This document shows, piece by piece, positions 1 through 8,471 of a DNA stretch of 64,000 bases. The notes beneath the pieces were generated by a model. It was not told where the DNA came from. It did no database searches and saw nothing but the letters and a program-made list of their open reading frames with translations. Each line of letters begins with the position of its first letter. Within the stretch, counting starts at the first letter, position 1. The translations under genes were made by a program, and so were the position numbers. The DNA is from Enorma phocaeensis (GTDB lineage Bacteria > Actinomycetota > Coriobacteriia > Coriobacteriales > Coriobacteriaceae): positions 62,001 to 126,000 of the forward strand of contig NZ_JACJKQ010000004.1 of assembly GCF_016901575.1 (NCBI RefSeq), in the 5' to 3' direction.

Positions 1-1
1 A

Positions 2-1588
2 ACGCGGGTCCCCCCGAGCCCTTCAGACGCCGCCGGAAAGGGCGAGGCACAGGCAGCCATGGGCGAGGTGGACATCCCGCCCGTCGACGAGCAGTCGCTG
101 CTTGCACCCACCGACGCCGCGCCGCGCGACGCCGACCCGGGCATCGGCTACATATTTGAGCGCACGCGCGGCCATAAGTGCCTCGTCTTCTCCAACTCGC
201 GCGAAGAGGCAGAGGCCGTGTGCACGATGCTGCGCAGCTACTGCGAGGCGAACCACGAACCCGACCGCTTCCTCATCCATCACGGCAACATCTCGTCCGC
301 GCTGCGCGAGTCAGCCGAGGACGTCATGCGCGATGACGAGCGGCTGGACACCACCGTCACCACTGCGACGCTTGAGCTCGGCATCGACATCGGCCGTCTC
401 GAGCGCGCCTTCCAAATCGACGCGCCCTTCACCGTGTCGAGCTTCTTGCAGCGCATGGGCCGCACGGGACGCCGCGACCTGCCACCCGAGATGCACTTCG
501 TCATGCGCGAGGAGCAGCCTGAGCCGCGCACGACCATGCCCGAAACCATCCCCTGGAAGCTGCTGCAGGGCATCGCGCTCGTTGAGCTCTATCGCGAAGA
601 GAAGTGGGTCGAGCCGCCGCAGCTCGACCGTCTGCCATACAGCCTGCTCTACCATCAGACCATGGCGGTCCTCGCCAGCACCGGCGAGCTGTCGCCGGCA
701 GAGCTCGCCCAGCGCGTGCTGACGCTTTCGTACTTCCACCGCGTCACGGCGGACGACTTCCGTGCGCTGCTGCGCCACCTCCTTGAAACCGACCAGCTCG
801 AGCGAACCGAAGCGGGCGGCCTCATCATAGGGCTTGCCGGCGAGCGCTACACCAACTCGTTCAAGTTCTACGCCGTGTTCCAGGAAAACGAGGAGTTCAC
901 CGTGCGCAGCGACTCCGCCGAGCTGGGCACCATCGTGAACCCGCCGCCGCCCGGCGAGCGCATCGCCATTGCCGGCCATTGCTGGGTTGTCGAAGAGGTC
1001 GACTGGAAGCGCCACCTCGTGTTTGCCACGCAGGTGAAGGGGCGCGTGCCGGCATACTTCGGCGACTGCCCGGGCGATATCAACACGCACATCCTCGAAC
1101 GCATGCGCCGCGTGCTCGCCGAGCATGAGACATACCCCTACCTGCTGGCAAACGCGCGGGCGCGCCTTGCTCAGGCGCGGCGAACCGCCGAGATATCGGG
1201 CGCTGCCGCGCGCCCGCTCATCAACCTCGGCGGCGAGACCTGGGTGCTTTTCCCCTGGCTTGGCAGCTATGCGTTTCTGGCCCTGGAGCGCCTGCTCAAG
1301 ATCAAGTGCGCCGGCGAGCTGGGACTCAAGGGGCTCGATGCGTCACGCCCCTATTTCCTGCAGTTCAAGATGAAGGCAGACGAAGAGACGTTCTTCCAGG
1401 TTGTTGCGGATGAGGCGGCACGCGACTTCGACCCTATCGAACTCGTCTATCCAGGCGAGGTGCCCTACTTCGACAAATACGATGAGCTGCTGCCCGCAGA
1501 ACTCGTCCGCAAAGGGTTTGCCGAAGGCGTGCTCGACATCGAAGGCATGCGCCGCCGCGTGCAAGAGTGGACGGACGCGCGCCTATAG
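2..1588 (+). CDS. Lhr-like DEAD/DEAH helicase, C-terminal part (5' end outside window)
   Basis: The reading frame is open from the first bases of the window, so the N-terminal helicase domain lies upstream and the ATG at 59 is internal. The visible part holds the second RecA-like domain of a superfamily 2 helicase: motif IV-like CLVFSNS (about residue 41 counted from that ATG), motif V TATLELGIDIG (about 102) and motif VI QRMGRTGRR (about 131). It is followed by a winged-helix-like segment and the beta-rich C-terminal region usual in Lhr proteins. Lhr enzymes are ATP-dependent 3'-5' nucleic acid translocases linked to DNA repair. The cellular role here is inferred from family only. The stop is at 1588, 50 bp before the convergent capA-like gene. 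Confidence 0.85.
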   Translation, partial: TRVPPSPSDAAGKGEAQAAMGEVDIPPVDEQSLLAPTDAAPRDADPGIGYIFERTRGHKCLVFSNSREEAEAVCTMLRSYCEANHEPDRFLIHHGNISSALRESAEDVMRDDERLDTTVTTATLELGIDIGRLERAFQIDAPFTVSSFLQRMGRTGRRDLPPEMHFVMREEQPEPRTTMPETIPWKLLQGIALVELYREEKWVEPPQLDRLPYSLLYHQTMAVLASTGELSPAELAQRVLTLSYFHRVTADDFRALLRHLLETDQLERTEAGGLIIGLAGERYTNSFKFYAVFQENEEFTVRSDSAELGTIVNPPPPGERIAIAGHCWVVEEVDWKRHLVFATQVKGRVPAYFGDCPGDINTHILERMRRVLAEHETYPYLLANARARLAQARRTAEISGAAARPLINLGGETWVLFPWLGSYAFLALERLLKIKCAGELGLKGLDASRPYFLQFKMKADEETFFQVVADEAARDFDPIELVYPGEVPYFDKYDELLPAELVRKGFAEGVLDIEGMRRRVQEWTDARL

Positions 1589-1638
1589 CGGCGGCGTCGC
1601 TGTGCCCTCATGCGACGCGTGGCGCCCCAGCGCCGCCC

Positions 1639-2898
1639 CTAGGCTGCTAGCGTGCAGACGCCCGACGCGGCGTCGTAGCCCGCGCCCAGCACCTCGCCGC
1701 AATGGGCGTGGCACCAAGCGAGCGAGAAGTCGGCCGCCCCGCTCTCGCGGCGAACGGCGTTGGCCGCCGCAAGCGCTTCGGTATAGTCCGCCACGGGGTA
1801 GGTGGTCATAGCGGGGCTGAGGGCAAGATGGCTCACCAGCGGGATGAGCGAGGCCCGGGCAAGATGCATGCCGCCGGCGTCTCGCTCAAACGCCAGCTCG
1901 GCCATGCCTCCCACCATGGTGTCCTTGCGCGCCTGCCACGAGATGAAGTTGCCCAGCGAGTAATACACCGCCATGCGATGGCCGTCTTCGCGCACGAGCA
2001 CCTCGGCAGGCTGCAAAACATGGGGATGCGTGCCCAGCACGGCGTCGACGCCCCACTCCAAAAGCCATTGGGCCCATGTGCGCTGCAGGTCGTTTGGCTC
2101 GGCTTGATATTCCTGCCCCCAGTGCGGACACACCACCACCAGGTCGGCGCCCTCGGCGCGGGCGCGCTCGACGTCTGCCGCCACGCGATCGCGTTCGAGC
2201 AGCTGCACGCACCAGGGCGCCTCGACGGGAAGCGCAATGCCGTTCGTGCTCTCGGTGTAATTGAGCACCGCCAGCCGCACGTCGCCGCGCGCCACCATCG
2301 GAATGGACCGGGCGTCCTCCTCGTTCGCCGCGATGCCGCAGCACAGCACGTCCTCGGCACGGTCCCGCCAGCAGGCGCAGGTGGCCTGGATGCCCGCGAA
2401 TCCCTGGTCGAGCGCATGGTTGGTGGCGGAGAGCGCCACATCGAAACCCGCAGCCGCCTCGGCGTCGGCAAGCTCCTGAGGGCTGTTGAACAGCGGATAG
2501 CCCGAAAGGCCCATCGCGGTGCCGCCCAATATGGTCTCTTGGTTGACCAGGGCGACGTCCGCCCCGCCAATCCAAGGCTTCACCTGGGAAAAGAGATGGT
2601 CAAAGGTATAGCCCCCATCTGTCTCCCCGCTCATCCAAACGCCCTCGTGCACCAGCACGTCCCCCACCATGGCAAGCGTGAGCCGGTCGCTCGCCGACCG
2701 GTCCTCGATCGTGGGCAGAAGCGGTCCCTCGTCCCGCCCGGCATGTTCCGACTCGCGGCGCGTACCGCCCGAGACGCTGCAGCCGCAGAGTCCGGCGGCA
2801 CCGGCCGCCACGAGCGCCCCCATGAAGGCGCGGCGCGAGACTGGCACATGCCAGGACCTGGCCACCTGTTGCTGGCAGCGCTCCCTATTCCTCGTCAT
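1639..2898 (-). CDS. CapA-family (PGA_cap) metallophosphatase-like lipoprotein
   Basis: Protein of 419 aa. The N terminus has a twin-arginine-like SRRAF at about 21-25, a hydrophobic stretch and a lipobox LCGC ending at Cys40, so it is probably exported and lipid-anchored. The body carries the motifs of the CapA/PgsA calcineurin-like family: GDVLVHEG, NQET, ATNHALDQG, CPHWGQEY, GTHPHVLQP and YSLGNF, whose His/Asp/Asn residues form the metal site. Members are associated with poly-gamma-glutamate or other capsule handling, but no other capsule gene is adjacent, so the substrate is unknown. It is the last gene of a minus-strand operon; its ATG overlaps the end of the upstream gene by 14 nt, suggesting translational coupling. 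Confidence 0.88.
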   Translation of the reverse strand: MTRNRERCQQQVARSWHVPVSRRAFMGALVAAGAAGLCGCSVSGGTRRESEHAGRDEGPLLPTIEDRSASDRLTLAMVGDVLVHEGVWMSGETDGGYTFDHLFSQVKPWIGGADVALVNQETILGGTAMGLSGYPLFNSPQELADAEAAAGFDVALSATNHALDQGFAGIQATCACWRDRAEDVLCCGIAANEEDARSIPMVARGDVRLAVLNYTESTNGIALPVEAPWCVQLLERDRVAADVERARAEGADLVVVCPHWGQEYQAEPNDLQRTWAQWLLEWGVDAVLGTHPHVLQPAEVLVREDGHRMAVYYSLGNFISWQARKDTMVGGMAELAFERDAGGMHLARASLIPLVSHLALSPAMTTYPVADYTEALAAANAVRRESGAADFSLAWCHAHCGEVLGAGYDAASGVCTLAA

Positions 2899-4033
2899 CG
2901 TGAAGCACCGTCCCTAAAAATCCGTCGTCAAACGGAACGGCTTCGGGAACTTCGACGGGAGCATCGGTCGCCATCACCAGATAGTTGTCTTCTCCACCCA
3001 GTTCGTCATCGGTTGCCGGCAGCACAAACACCCGCTTGAACACCGTCGCAAGCGTCGCCACCTCGTCACGCAAAAAGGTGAGGTCGCTCCCCTCGCCCGC
3101 GCTTACCACGTTCGTGAGGTAGACCCCATCAGGCACCAGGCTGTTTCGCACGGCGCGCGCCGCCTCGACCGTGGATAGCCGGCGCGCCGGCACAGCGCCG
3201 ACAAAGGTGTCGTTGACGACGGCGTCATAGCAGGCAGAGGTCCCCTTGAGGTATTCCCTGCCGTCCGCCACGACGAGGCGCAGCCGGTCTCCCGCAAGCT
3301 CTTTGAGCTCGTCGACAAAGAACCAACGTCGCGCGACCTGCTCGACCGCGGGATCGATCTCGACAACATCCATGACGAGGCCCGGATGCTCGGTCAGGGC
3401 ATGTTTTGGCCATGCGTATCCCCCTCCGCCGAGCGCAAGCACCCGCCGTATGCCATGGCCGCCCGCAGCGCGCAGCGACTCCTCCAGATCGAACATGACG
3501 TCGAAGGCACGATGGTAGGCAAAGACCGGCTCGAAGCGACGCGGCCCCAGATACGTCGCAGATTGATACACCCCGCCCTGCCTCAAGACGCGCATCGGGG
3601 TGCCGGCAACGCGCCGCGTGTAGATGAGGGCGCGCCCTTGCGCGGTGCGCGCCGCATGCACGTCAAGGCTGAGATAGACGACGCCCGCGACGATGAGCGC
3701 AACGAGGACGAGGATGGCGGGCACCGGAAGCCGTGCCAAATAAAAGGCGAGTGCCGCCGCCAGCGTCACGGCGACCGCGGCTACGATACGCATCGCCTGG
3801 TCCATGCCGGGGACCTTTTGAAGCTCCTCCAGGCCATCGCGATTGACGCCGCATCGACAGGCAGGCTCGGGCTTTGCCGCCTCGCGTGCCTCGACCCTAG
3901 CTGACGCCCCTTCCGCCGCGATGCCAGGGCCCTCTATCTCGCGGCCCGCCGCGCCCGACTCTCGCGAGCCATGCCCGGAACCCGTCCTCGCGCCATCTGC
4001 CAGACGGTCTTTGCCGCCCCCGCCCCCGTCCAT
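2885..4033 (-). CDS. Membrane-anchored spermidine-synthase-like methyltransferase-fold protein
   Basis: Protein of 382 aa. The first 75 residues are Gly/Ala/Glu-rich and look disordered. Two hydrophobic segments follow (about 81-97 and 104-122), then a spermidine-synthase-type Rossmann domain with the nucleotide-binding glycine motif LALGGGGYAWP, the acidic DVVEIDP and a VVNDTF segment. Such proteins are common as membrane-tethered SpeE-like proteins; real aminopropyl transfer is not established for them. The ATG at 4033 is chosen because the minus strand shows GAGGAGG five nt before it and it overlaps the elp3 stop by one base. An alternative start at 3805, with AAAGG, would remove the disordered tail. 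Confidence 0.8.
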   Translation of the reverse strand: MDGGGGGKDRLADGARTGSGHGSRESGAAGREIEGPGIAAEGASARVEAREAAKPEPACRCGVNRDGLEELQKVPGMDQAMRIVAAVAVTLAAALAFYLARLPVPAILVLVALIVAGVVYLSLDVHAARTAQGRALIYTRRVAGTPMRVLRQGGVYQSATYLGPRRFEPVFAYHRAFDVMFDLEESLRAAGGHGIRRVLALGGGGYAWPKHALTEHPGLVMDVVEIDPAVEQVARRWFFVDELKELAGDRLRLVVADGREYLKGTSACYDAVVNDTFVGAVPARRLSTVEAARAVRNSLVPDGVYLTNVVSAGEGSDLTFLRDEVATLATVFKRVFVLPATDDELGGEDNYLVMATDAPVEVPEAVPFDDGFLGTVLHDDEE

Positions 4034-6045
4034 CAGAGCCTCCTCTGCTGGTATAACCCGTGATCATAGAACCCAAGGTGACGATAGTATTCCCGCGTGC
4101 CCACGGCGCTGATCACGTTGATGCGCGCAAAGCCCGCCTCGCGCGCCATCTCGCATGCGCGCTCGACAAGGTTGCGCCCGAGCCCATGATGCTGGGCCGC
4201 CGACCCCTCCTCGCCCACGCGCGCAGCCATGCCGTACACGTGCACCTCGCGAATCATGGCCTCGCCGGGCGCGACGACAGGCATCGGCTTCGACCAGGAC
4301 GCAGAAATGCCTTCGTCCCCGCCGGCGCCCGCATCCCTGTCCCGCCTGCCCGTCTGCCCGGCAGCGCCTGCAAGTTCCTCGACAAGCGCCCGGACCGCAT
4401 CGTCGTGCGGAAGCGACAGGCGCAGAAAGCCGGCGATGCGGCCCTCGGACGTCACCCACTGCAAGAAGCGCTCGCTTGTCGTGCTCGTCTCGTAGGGCAC
4501 CACCTGAAGCCGGAGCTCGCCCGGGGACACCTCGCTCGTCGCGATCTCTCTGAAACGTATCTCCTGAACCCGCTCGTTCGATGCGCGGAGCCTGTCTTCC
4601 ACCATCTGCCGCAGGTTTGGCTTCTTGTTGCCCGCAACGATGTCCTTCGAAGAAAAGTCCCTGATCATGCGCGAGACGCGGGTAAATGCCGGGGTCGCGA
4701 GCACGTCGCGCGTCAAGACGTCGACCAGCTCGTCCTCGCCATAGGGCTGCCAGCTACCGTCCTCGTAGCGCTCGCTCAGACGCGAGCTCGCGATGAGCGC
4801 GCAAGGATACAGCTTGACCTCGTCGGGCTGAAACGCGTCGGCCGTAGCGAAGCGCTGATAATCCAGCACGTCGCCCTCGGGCGTGGCGCCCAGCAGGTTC
4901 ACCATGAAGTGCGCGTGTATCTTGAACCCAAAGAGGCGCAGGAGCGAGAACGCCCGCTCGATCTGTGCCACCTGTATTCCGCGGCCATTGGCGTCAAGCG
5001 TTTCCTGGTCGACGCTCTGCACGCCCATCTGGATCTTCGTGGCGCCCATGCGCCTGATAAGGGCGAGCGCCTGCGGGGAAATCGCATCCGGCCTCGTCTC
5101 GATGACAAGGCCCACCACGCGGTGGCGCGCCGTCTCGTTGCGGCGCTGCTCGCGCTCCAGCTGCTCAAAGGTCGCACGCTGCCACGCGGCGGCATCGCCC
5201 CATGCGTCGTTCGCGCCATACACCTGTCGAAAGGCCTCGTTGTAGGACATGCGCCCCTCGTCGATGGCATGCTGGGCGGCACGTGCCGCCGGGGGAACCA
5301 GCGCCCGGGGATGTGCCTCGTCGGCTGCGGACATGAGACCGCACCGGCAGAGCTGCTCGCGCCTGCGAGCGACCCCCGGAGGAACCGAAGCGTCGGCACT
5401 CGGCCCGTCGGCGCGCACCGAATCGTGCCCCGCATCTTCTGCGAAGCCTCTGAGCAGCGGATTTGCCGCCACCCCCGCGACCGCGTCGTCGTTCAGGGCT
5501 CGAAACAGCTCGGTCATGAACCACACCTGGTAGTCGCGCGGGTAATCGCTCCATGTTCCGCCCAGCACGATGAGCTCGATCTTGTCCGTCGCGTGACCCA
5601 TCTGGCTGAGCGCGGTCAGGCGCGCCGACACCTGCAGGTAGGGGTCGAAGCACGCCTGCTCGGCGCGCGCGCACGCCGGCTCGTCGGCAAGGTAGCTCTT
5701 CGGCATGCGGATATCGCTGGGGCAGAACAGGCATGAGCCGGAACACGGCCACGGCTTGGTGATCACCGTAATGGTGGCAACCCCCGATGCGGACCGCCGC
5801 GGCTTCATGCGAAGCACCTTGAGCAGGCGTTCCTCCAGTTCGGGCGAAATGCCCCAGCCCTTCCATCGCTCGGGCTCGTCGCGCTTGACGTGTTGGTAAA
5901 ACGGCAAGAGGCGACGCTTCGCAAATGCGCGTTTGTCGCCGCCGGCACGTCTCGCCTCGGCGTGGATGAGCTTGACGAGCACGCGGTCGTCAACCGCATC
6001 CCCCGCGCGAAGCATCTCGAGAATCTGTTCGATAATGTGTTCCAT
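4033..6045 (-). CDS. elp3: Elp3-type tRNA uridine(34) acetyltransferase (radical SAM + GNAT)
   Basis: Protein of 670 aa. The radical SAM domain has a CX3CX2C cluster motif at Cys101, Cys105 and Cys108 (CSGSCLFC) followed by PSDIRMPKSYL, and the Elp3-typical segment IELIVLGGTWSDYP. The C-terminal domain (about 520-670) is a GNAT acetyltransferase with HGLGRNLVERA and the terminal REYYRHLGF. Elp3 uses acetyl-CoA and a SAM-derived radical to start cm5U formation at wobble uridine of tRNA. It is the main catalytic subunit in eukaryotes and acts alone in some bacteria. A poorly conserved insertion of about 75 residues (roughly 185-260, with Cys-Arg-Cys) lies inside the radical SAM region. First gene of a minus-strand operon with the spermidine-synthase-like and capA-like genes. 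Confidence 0.92.
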   Translation of the reverse strand: MEHIIEQILEMLRAGDAVDDRVLVKLIHAEARRAGGDKRAFAKRRLLPFYQHVKRDEPERWKGWGISPELEERLLKVLRMKPRRSASGVATITVITKPWPCSGSCLFCPSDIRMPKSYLADEPACARAEQACFDPYLQVSARLTALSQMGHATDKIELIVLGGTWSDYPRDYQVWFMTELFRALNDDAVAGVAANPLLRGFAEDAGHDSVRADGPSADASVPPGVARRREQLCRCGLMSAADEAHPRALVPPAARAAQHAIDEGRMSYNEAFRQVYGANDAWGDAAAWQRATFEQLEREQRRNETARHRVVGLVIETRPDAISPQALALIRRMGATKIQMGVQSVDQETLDANGRGIQVAQIERAFSLLRLFGFKIHAHFMVNLLGATPEGDVLDYQRFATADAFQPDEVKLYPCALIASSRLSERYEDGSWQPYGEDELVDVLTRDVLATPAFTRVSRMIRDFSSKDIVAGNKKPNLRQMVEDRLRASNERVQEIRFREIATSEVSPGELRLQVVPYETSTTSERFLQWVTSEGRIAGFLRLSLPHDDAVRALVEELAGAAGQTGRRDRDAGAGGDEGISASWSKPMPVVAPGEAMIREVHVYGMAARVGEEGSAAQHHGLGRNLVERACEMAREAGFARINVISAVGTREYYRHLGFYDHGLYQQRRL

Positions 6046-6292
6046 ACCTGGGATTCTACTATGCTTGGCGCATTCTGTTGCGCCGCCCGAGGACCTTCCC
6101 CCTTGAGCGGGATCCTCTCCTCATCTGAGGCCTTACCCCCGCTCTTCGCCGCGGCAGACGGCTCGCCTGCCTAAACGGATCCGGGCTAGAGTCGCGTCCA
6201 GGACGCGCCGGCGAGCGACGAGCCCCATCCTTTCCGCCGTGAACCCACATGCGCGCCCGCGCGTTCTTCAAAAAATCTCGAAGGAGGGTACA

Positions 6293-6448
6293 TCTGTGCA
6301 AAAAGTCGTTTTGTCGGTCGCATTGGATGTGCATGCACGACCGATACATCGATTCTTTGCACACGAGAGGGAGTTCTTGTTCAAAAAGTCGATTTGTCGG
6401 CCATGAAATCTTACGTGGAACGACCGACAAAACGATTTTTTGCACAGA
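6293..6448. repeat. Four-arm inverted repeat element (BIME-like)
   Basis: The 515-bp gap between elp3 and the next gene contains four related arms of about 26-28 bp built around GTCGWTTTGTCGG. Arms at 6293-6320 and 6421-6448 are inverted copies with one mismatch in 28. Two inner arms (about 6336-6362 and 6378-6403) are diverged copies, so the element can fold as two neighbouring hairpins or one long cruciform. It resembles a REP/BIME or MITE. No coding sequence is seen. The rest of the gap (6049-6292) shows nothing I recognise. Confidence 0.75.
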
Positions 6449-6560
6449 TTTCGACGCTCTCGCGACGATTCACATTTCCAACACATTTTTGCCTGCATAA
6501 AACCCGCCCTAATCTCGGATAATATGCATCTACGGAAAACGCAGGCTCCAGGAGGACGAT

Positions 6561-7370
6561 GTGGACGATCGCGGCGCGAGGGCGCTTATCGAACTCAACA
6601 ATACGTTCTATCGCGAGAACGCCTCCTCCTTTTCCGAGACGAGGTCCGCGCCCTGGCAAGGCTGGCAAGAAGTCGCGCGCACCTTTTGCCGCGAGTGCCT
6701 AGAGGGACGCGCGGCGGGCGATCCCGTGCGCATCCTGGACATGGCCTGCGGCAACCAACGCCTGGCATCGTTTTTAGAAAGCGCGCTCCCCCATAGGGAC
6801 ATCGTGTACTGCGGCGTCGACTCCTGCGACGCTTTCCCCGCCACCGCGTCCCAGGCCTCGCGGCACATGCGGCGCGACTATATCCAGCTCGACGCGCTGC
6901 AAGCGGCGCTCGACGGCGCGCAGCAGCGCCTCGAGCGCATCGCGGCGCACAGGAACTATGACTTGAGCTGCTGCTTTGGCTTCATGCACCATATCCCGGG
7001 CTTCACTCTGCGGCTGCACATCCTTCGGTCCCTCATCGAGCTCACAAAGCCCGGCGGATTGATAGCGGTTTCGTACTGGCAATTCATGAGGGACCCGCGC
7101 CTCGCACGCAAGGCTCGAGAGACGACCGCGCTCGCCATGCGAGAACGCCTCCTTCCCCAGGAGGCTGCCTGCGCCCTAGAAGACGGCGACTGGCTCCTTG
7201 GCTGGCAGGACAGCCCCCGCAGCCTTCGCTACTGCCACAGCTTCACCGACTCCGAGGTCGATGCCCTCATCTCGGAGCTGTCCGCAGGACTCGCTGCGGA
7301 GATATGCAGGTTCTCAGCCGACGGCAAGACGGGTGACCTCAACCGGTATATCATGCTCAGGCGCGCATAG
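6561..7370 (+). CDS. Class I SAM-dependent methyltransferase
   Basis: Protein of 269 aa starting at GTG 6561, six nt after AGGAGG. It has a class I methyltransferase fold: motif I ILDMACGNQR at about 57-66, an acidic YCGVDSCD after the second strand, DLSCCFGFMHHIPG as motif IV/post-IV, and KPGGLIAVSYW as motif VI. The arrangement resembles the methyltransferase domain of the Trm9/ALKBH8 tRNA wobble-uridine family, which would fit the neighbouring elp3 (Elp3 makes the cm5U substrate that Trm9 methylates), but the resemblance is loose and the substrate is uncertain. It is followed 59 bp downstream by a second methyltransferase gene. Confidence 0.75.
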   Translation: MDDRGARALIELNNTFYRENASSFSETRSAPWQGWQEVARTFCRECLEGRAAGDPVRILDMACGNQRLASFLESALPHRDIVYCGVDSCDAFPATASQASRHMRRDYIQLDALQAALDGAQQRLERIAAHRNYDLSCCFGFMHHIPGFTLRLHILRSLIELTKPGGLIAVSYWQFMRDPRLARKARETTALAMRERLLPQEAACALEDGDWLLGWQDSPRSLRYCHSFTDSEVDALISELSAGLAAEICRFSADGKTGDLNRYIMLRRA

Positions 7371-7429
7371 CGCCCTCGCGGCGCATCGGCGTCCATCCGC
7401 GCAAGCAGACATCACCGCGAAAGGAAGCC

Positions 7430-8350
7430 ATGGGAGTCACCCACATCCGAACACCTAAGAACTTCGTGCTCGAAGAGCGGCTCGAACGCTATGCCGACGG
7501 CTTTGAAACCCATGCCGAATCGCTTGCGGGGCGGTGGGCGGAAGCGTGCTACCCGCTTCGGAGCGGTACGTGCGATTGCAGGCGGGATGGACAGGCGAAG
7601 ATGCGGGGGGACGCGCCCGGCTCCTCCGCCAGCCCCTGTCGGCACCGACGTTTTGACCATGTCGAGCTCGACCTTGGGTGCGGCAAGGGCGCCTACATCA
7701 TCCAGGCGGCACGCCAGCGTCCCGACACCCTGTTTCTAGGGATGGACGCCGAGCCCCTCTGCATCGCCTATGCCGCGCAATACATTCTCGAGAGCGGGCT
7801 GCCCAACGTGCTCGCCATTCCGCGAGGAGCCGACTCGGTGCCGCGCGTATTCGCCAAGGGCGAGCTCAGCGGCATCACGCTCAACTTCTCGACGCCCTTT
7901 CCGCGCGCACACGACGTCCGGCGTCGCCTGACAACCGCCGCCAGGCTTGACGCCTATCGGGGCGTGCTCGCACCGGGCGGGACCATAACCTTGCGTACCG
8001 ACAGCCAGCCCCTGCGAGACTGGACCCTCACCCAGCTCGCAGCGGCTGGATACAAAACGCTTTGGACCTCCGACGACACACGTGCCGAGCATCCCGAGCT
8101 CCCCACTACGGAATACGAGTCTCGCCTCGTCGATCGCGGTGCACGCGTCTGGAGCGTTTGCGCCACGCCCGGCGACGCCCCTTCGCGCGAGCAGCTCGAA
8201 AGCGCCCTCGAGGCTGACCCCAGCCTCATGTCCTACCTGCCGGATGACCTCGAAAACCTTGACTACGTCCCACTCGGCATGGAAGACGCCGTGAGAAACT
8301 TCATCAACCGCCGTCGCCGGGCGGCGATGGGCGCCCGCCAGAAGCACTGA
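7430..8350 (+). CDS. trmB: TrmB-like tRNA (guanine-N7-)-methyltransferase
   Basis: Protein of 306 aa with GAAAGGAAGCC just before its ATG. The SAM motif VELDLGCGKGAYI (about 78-90), GMDAEPLC, the RRRLT element and LAPGGTITLRTDSQ match TrmB, which makes m7G46 in tRNA. Two departures are visible. The segment usually reading DPWPKKRH is STPFPRAHD here, so the typical Asp and Trp are missing. The region before the SAM motif holds an insertion of about 30 residues with three cysteines. TrmB is therefore the best family call, but the exact activity is less certain. Confidence 0.75.
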   Translation: MGVTHIRTPKNFVLEERLERYADGFETHAESLAGRWAEACYPLRSGTCDCRRDGQAKMRGDAPGSSASPCRHRRFDHVELDLGCGKGAYIIQAARQRPDTLFLGMDAEPLCIAYAAQYILESGLPNVLAIPRGADSVPRVFAKGELSGITLNFSTPFPRAHDVRRRLTTAARLDAYRGVLAPGGTITLRTDSQPLRDWTLTQLAAAGYKTLWTSDDTRAEHPELPTTEYESRLVDRGARVWSVCATPGDAPSREQLESALEADPSLMSYLPDDLENLDYVPLGMEDAVRNFINRRRRAAMGARQKH

Positions 8351-8471
8351 CGACCCCGCGGCGCCGCAAGCGCCACGACTCGCACCATACACCGCGACGC
8401 GCGACGTCTCATGGCTCATAATGAACTCAATCACAACGAACACCACACGCTACACGACGGGAGCAGCCCGG

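Noticed and set aside
1702-3039. Long open frame on the plus strand across capA and the spermidine-synthase-like gene
   Set aside because: It is antisense to two well-supported genes; open only because GC-rich codons rarely make stops in the opposite frame.
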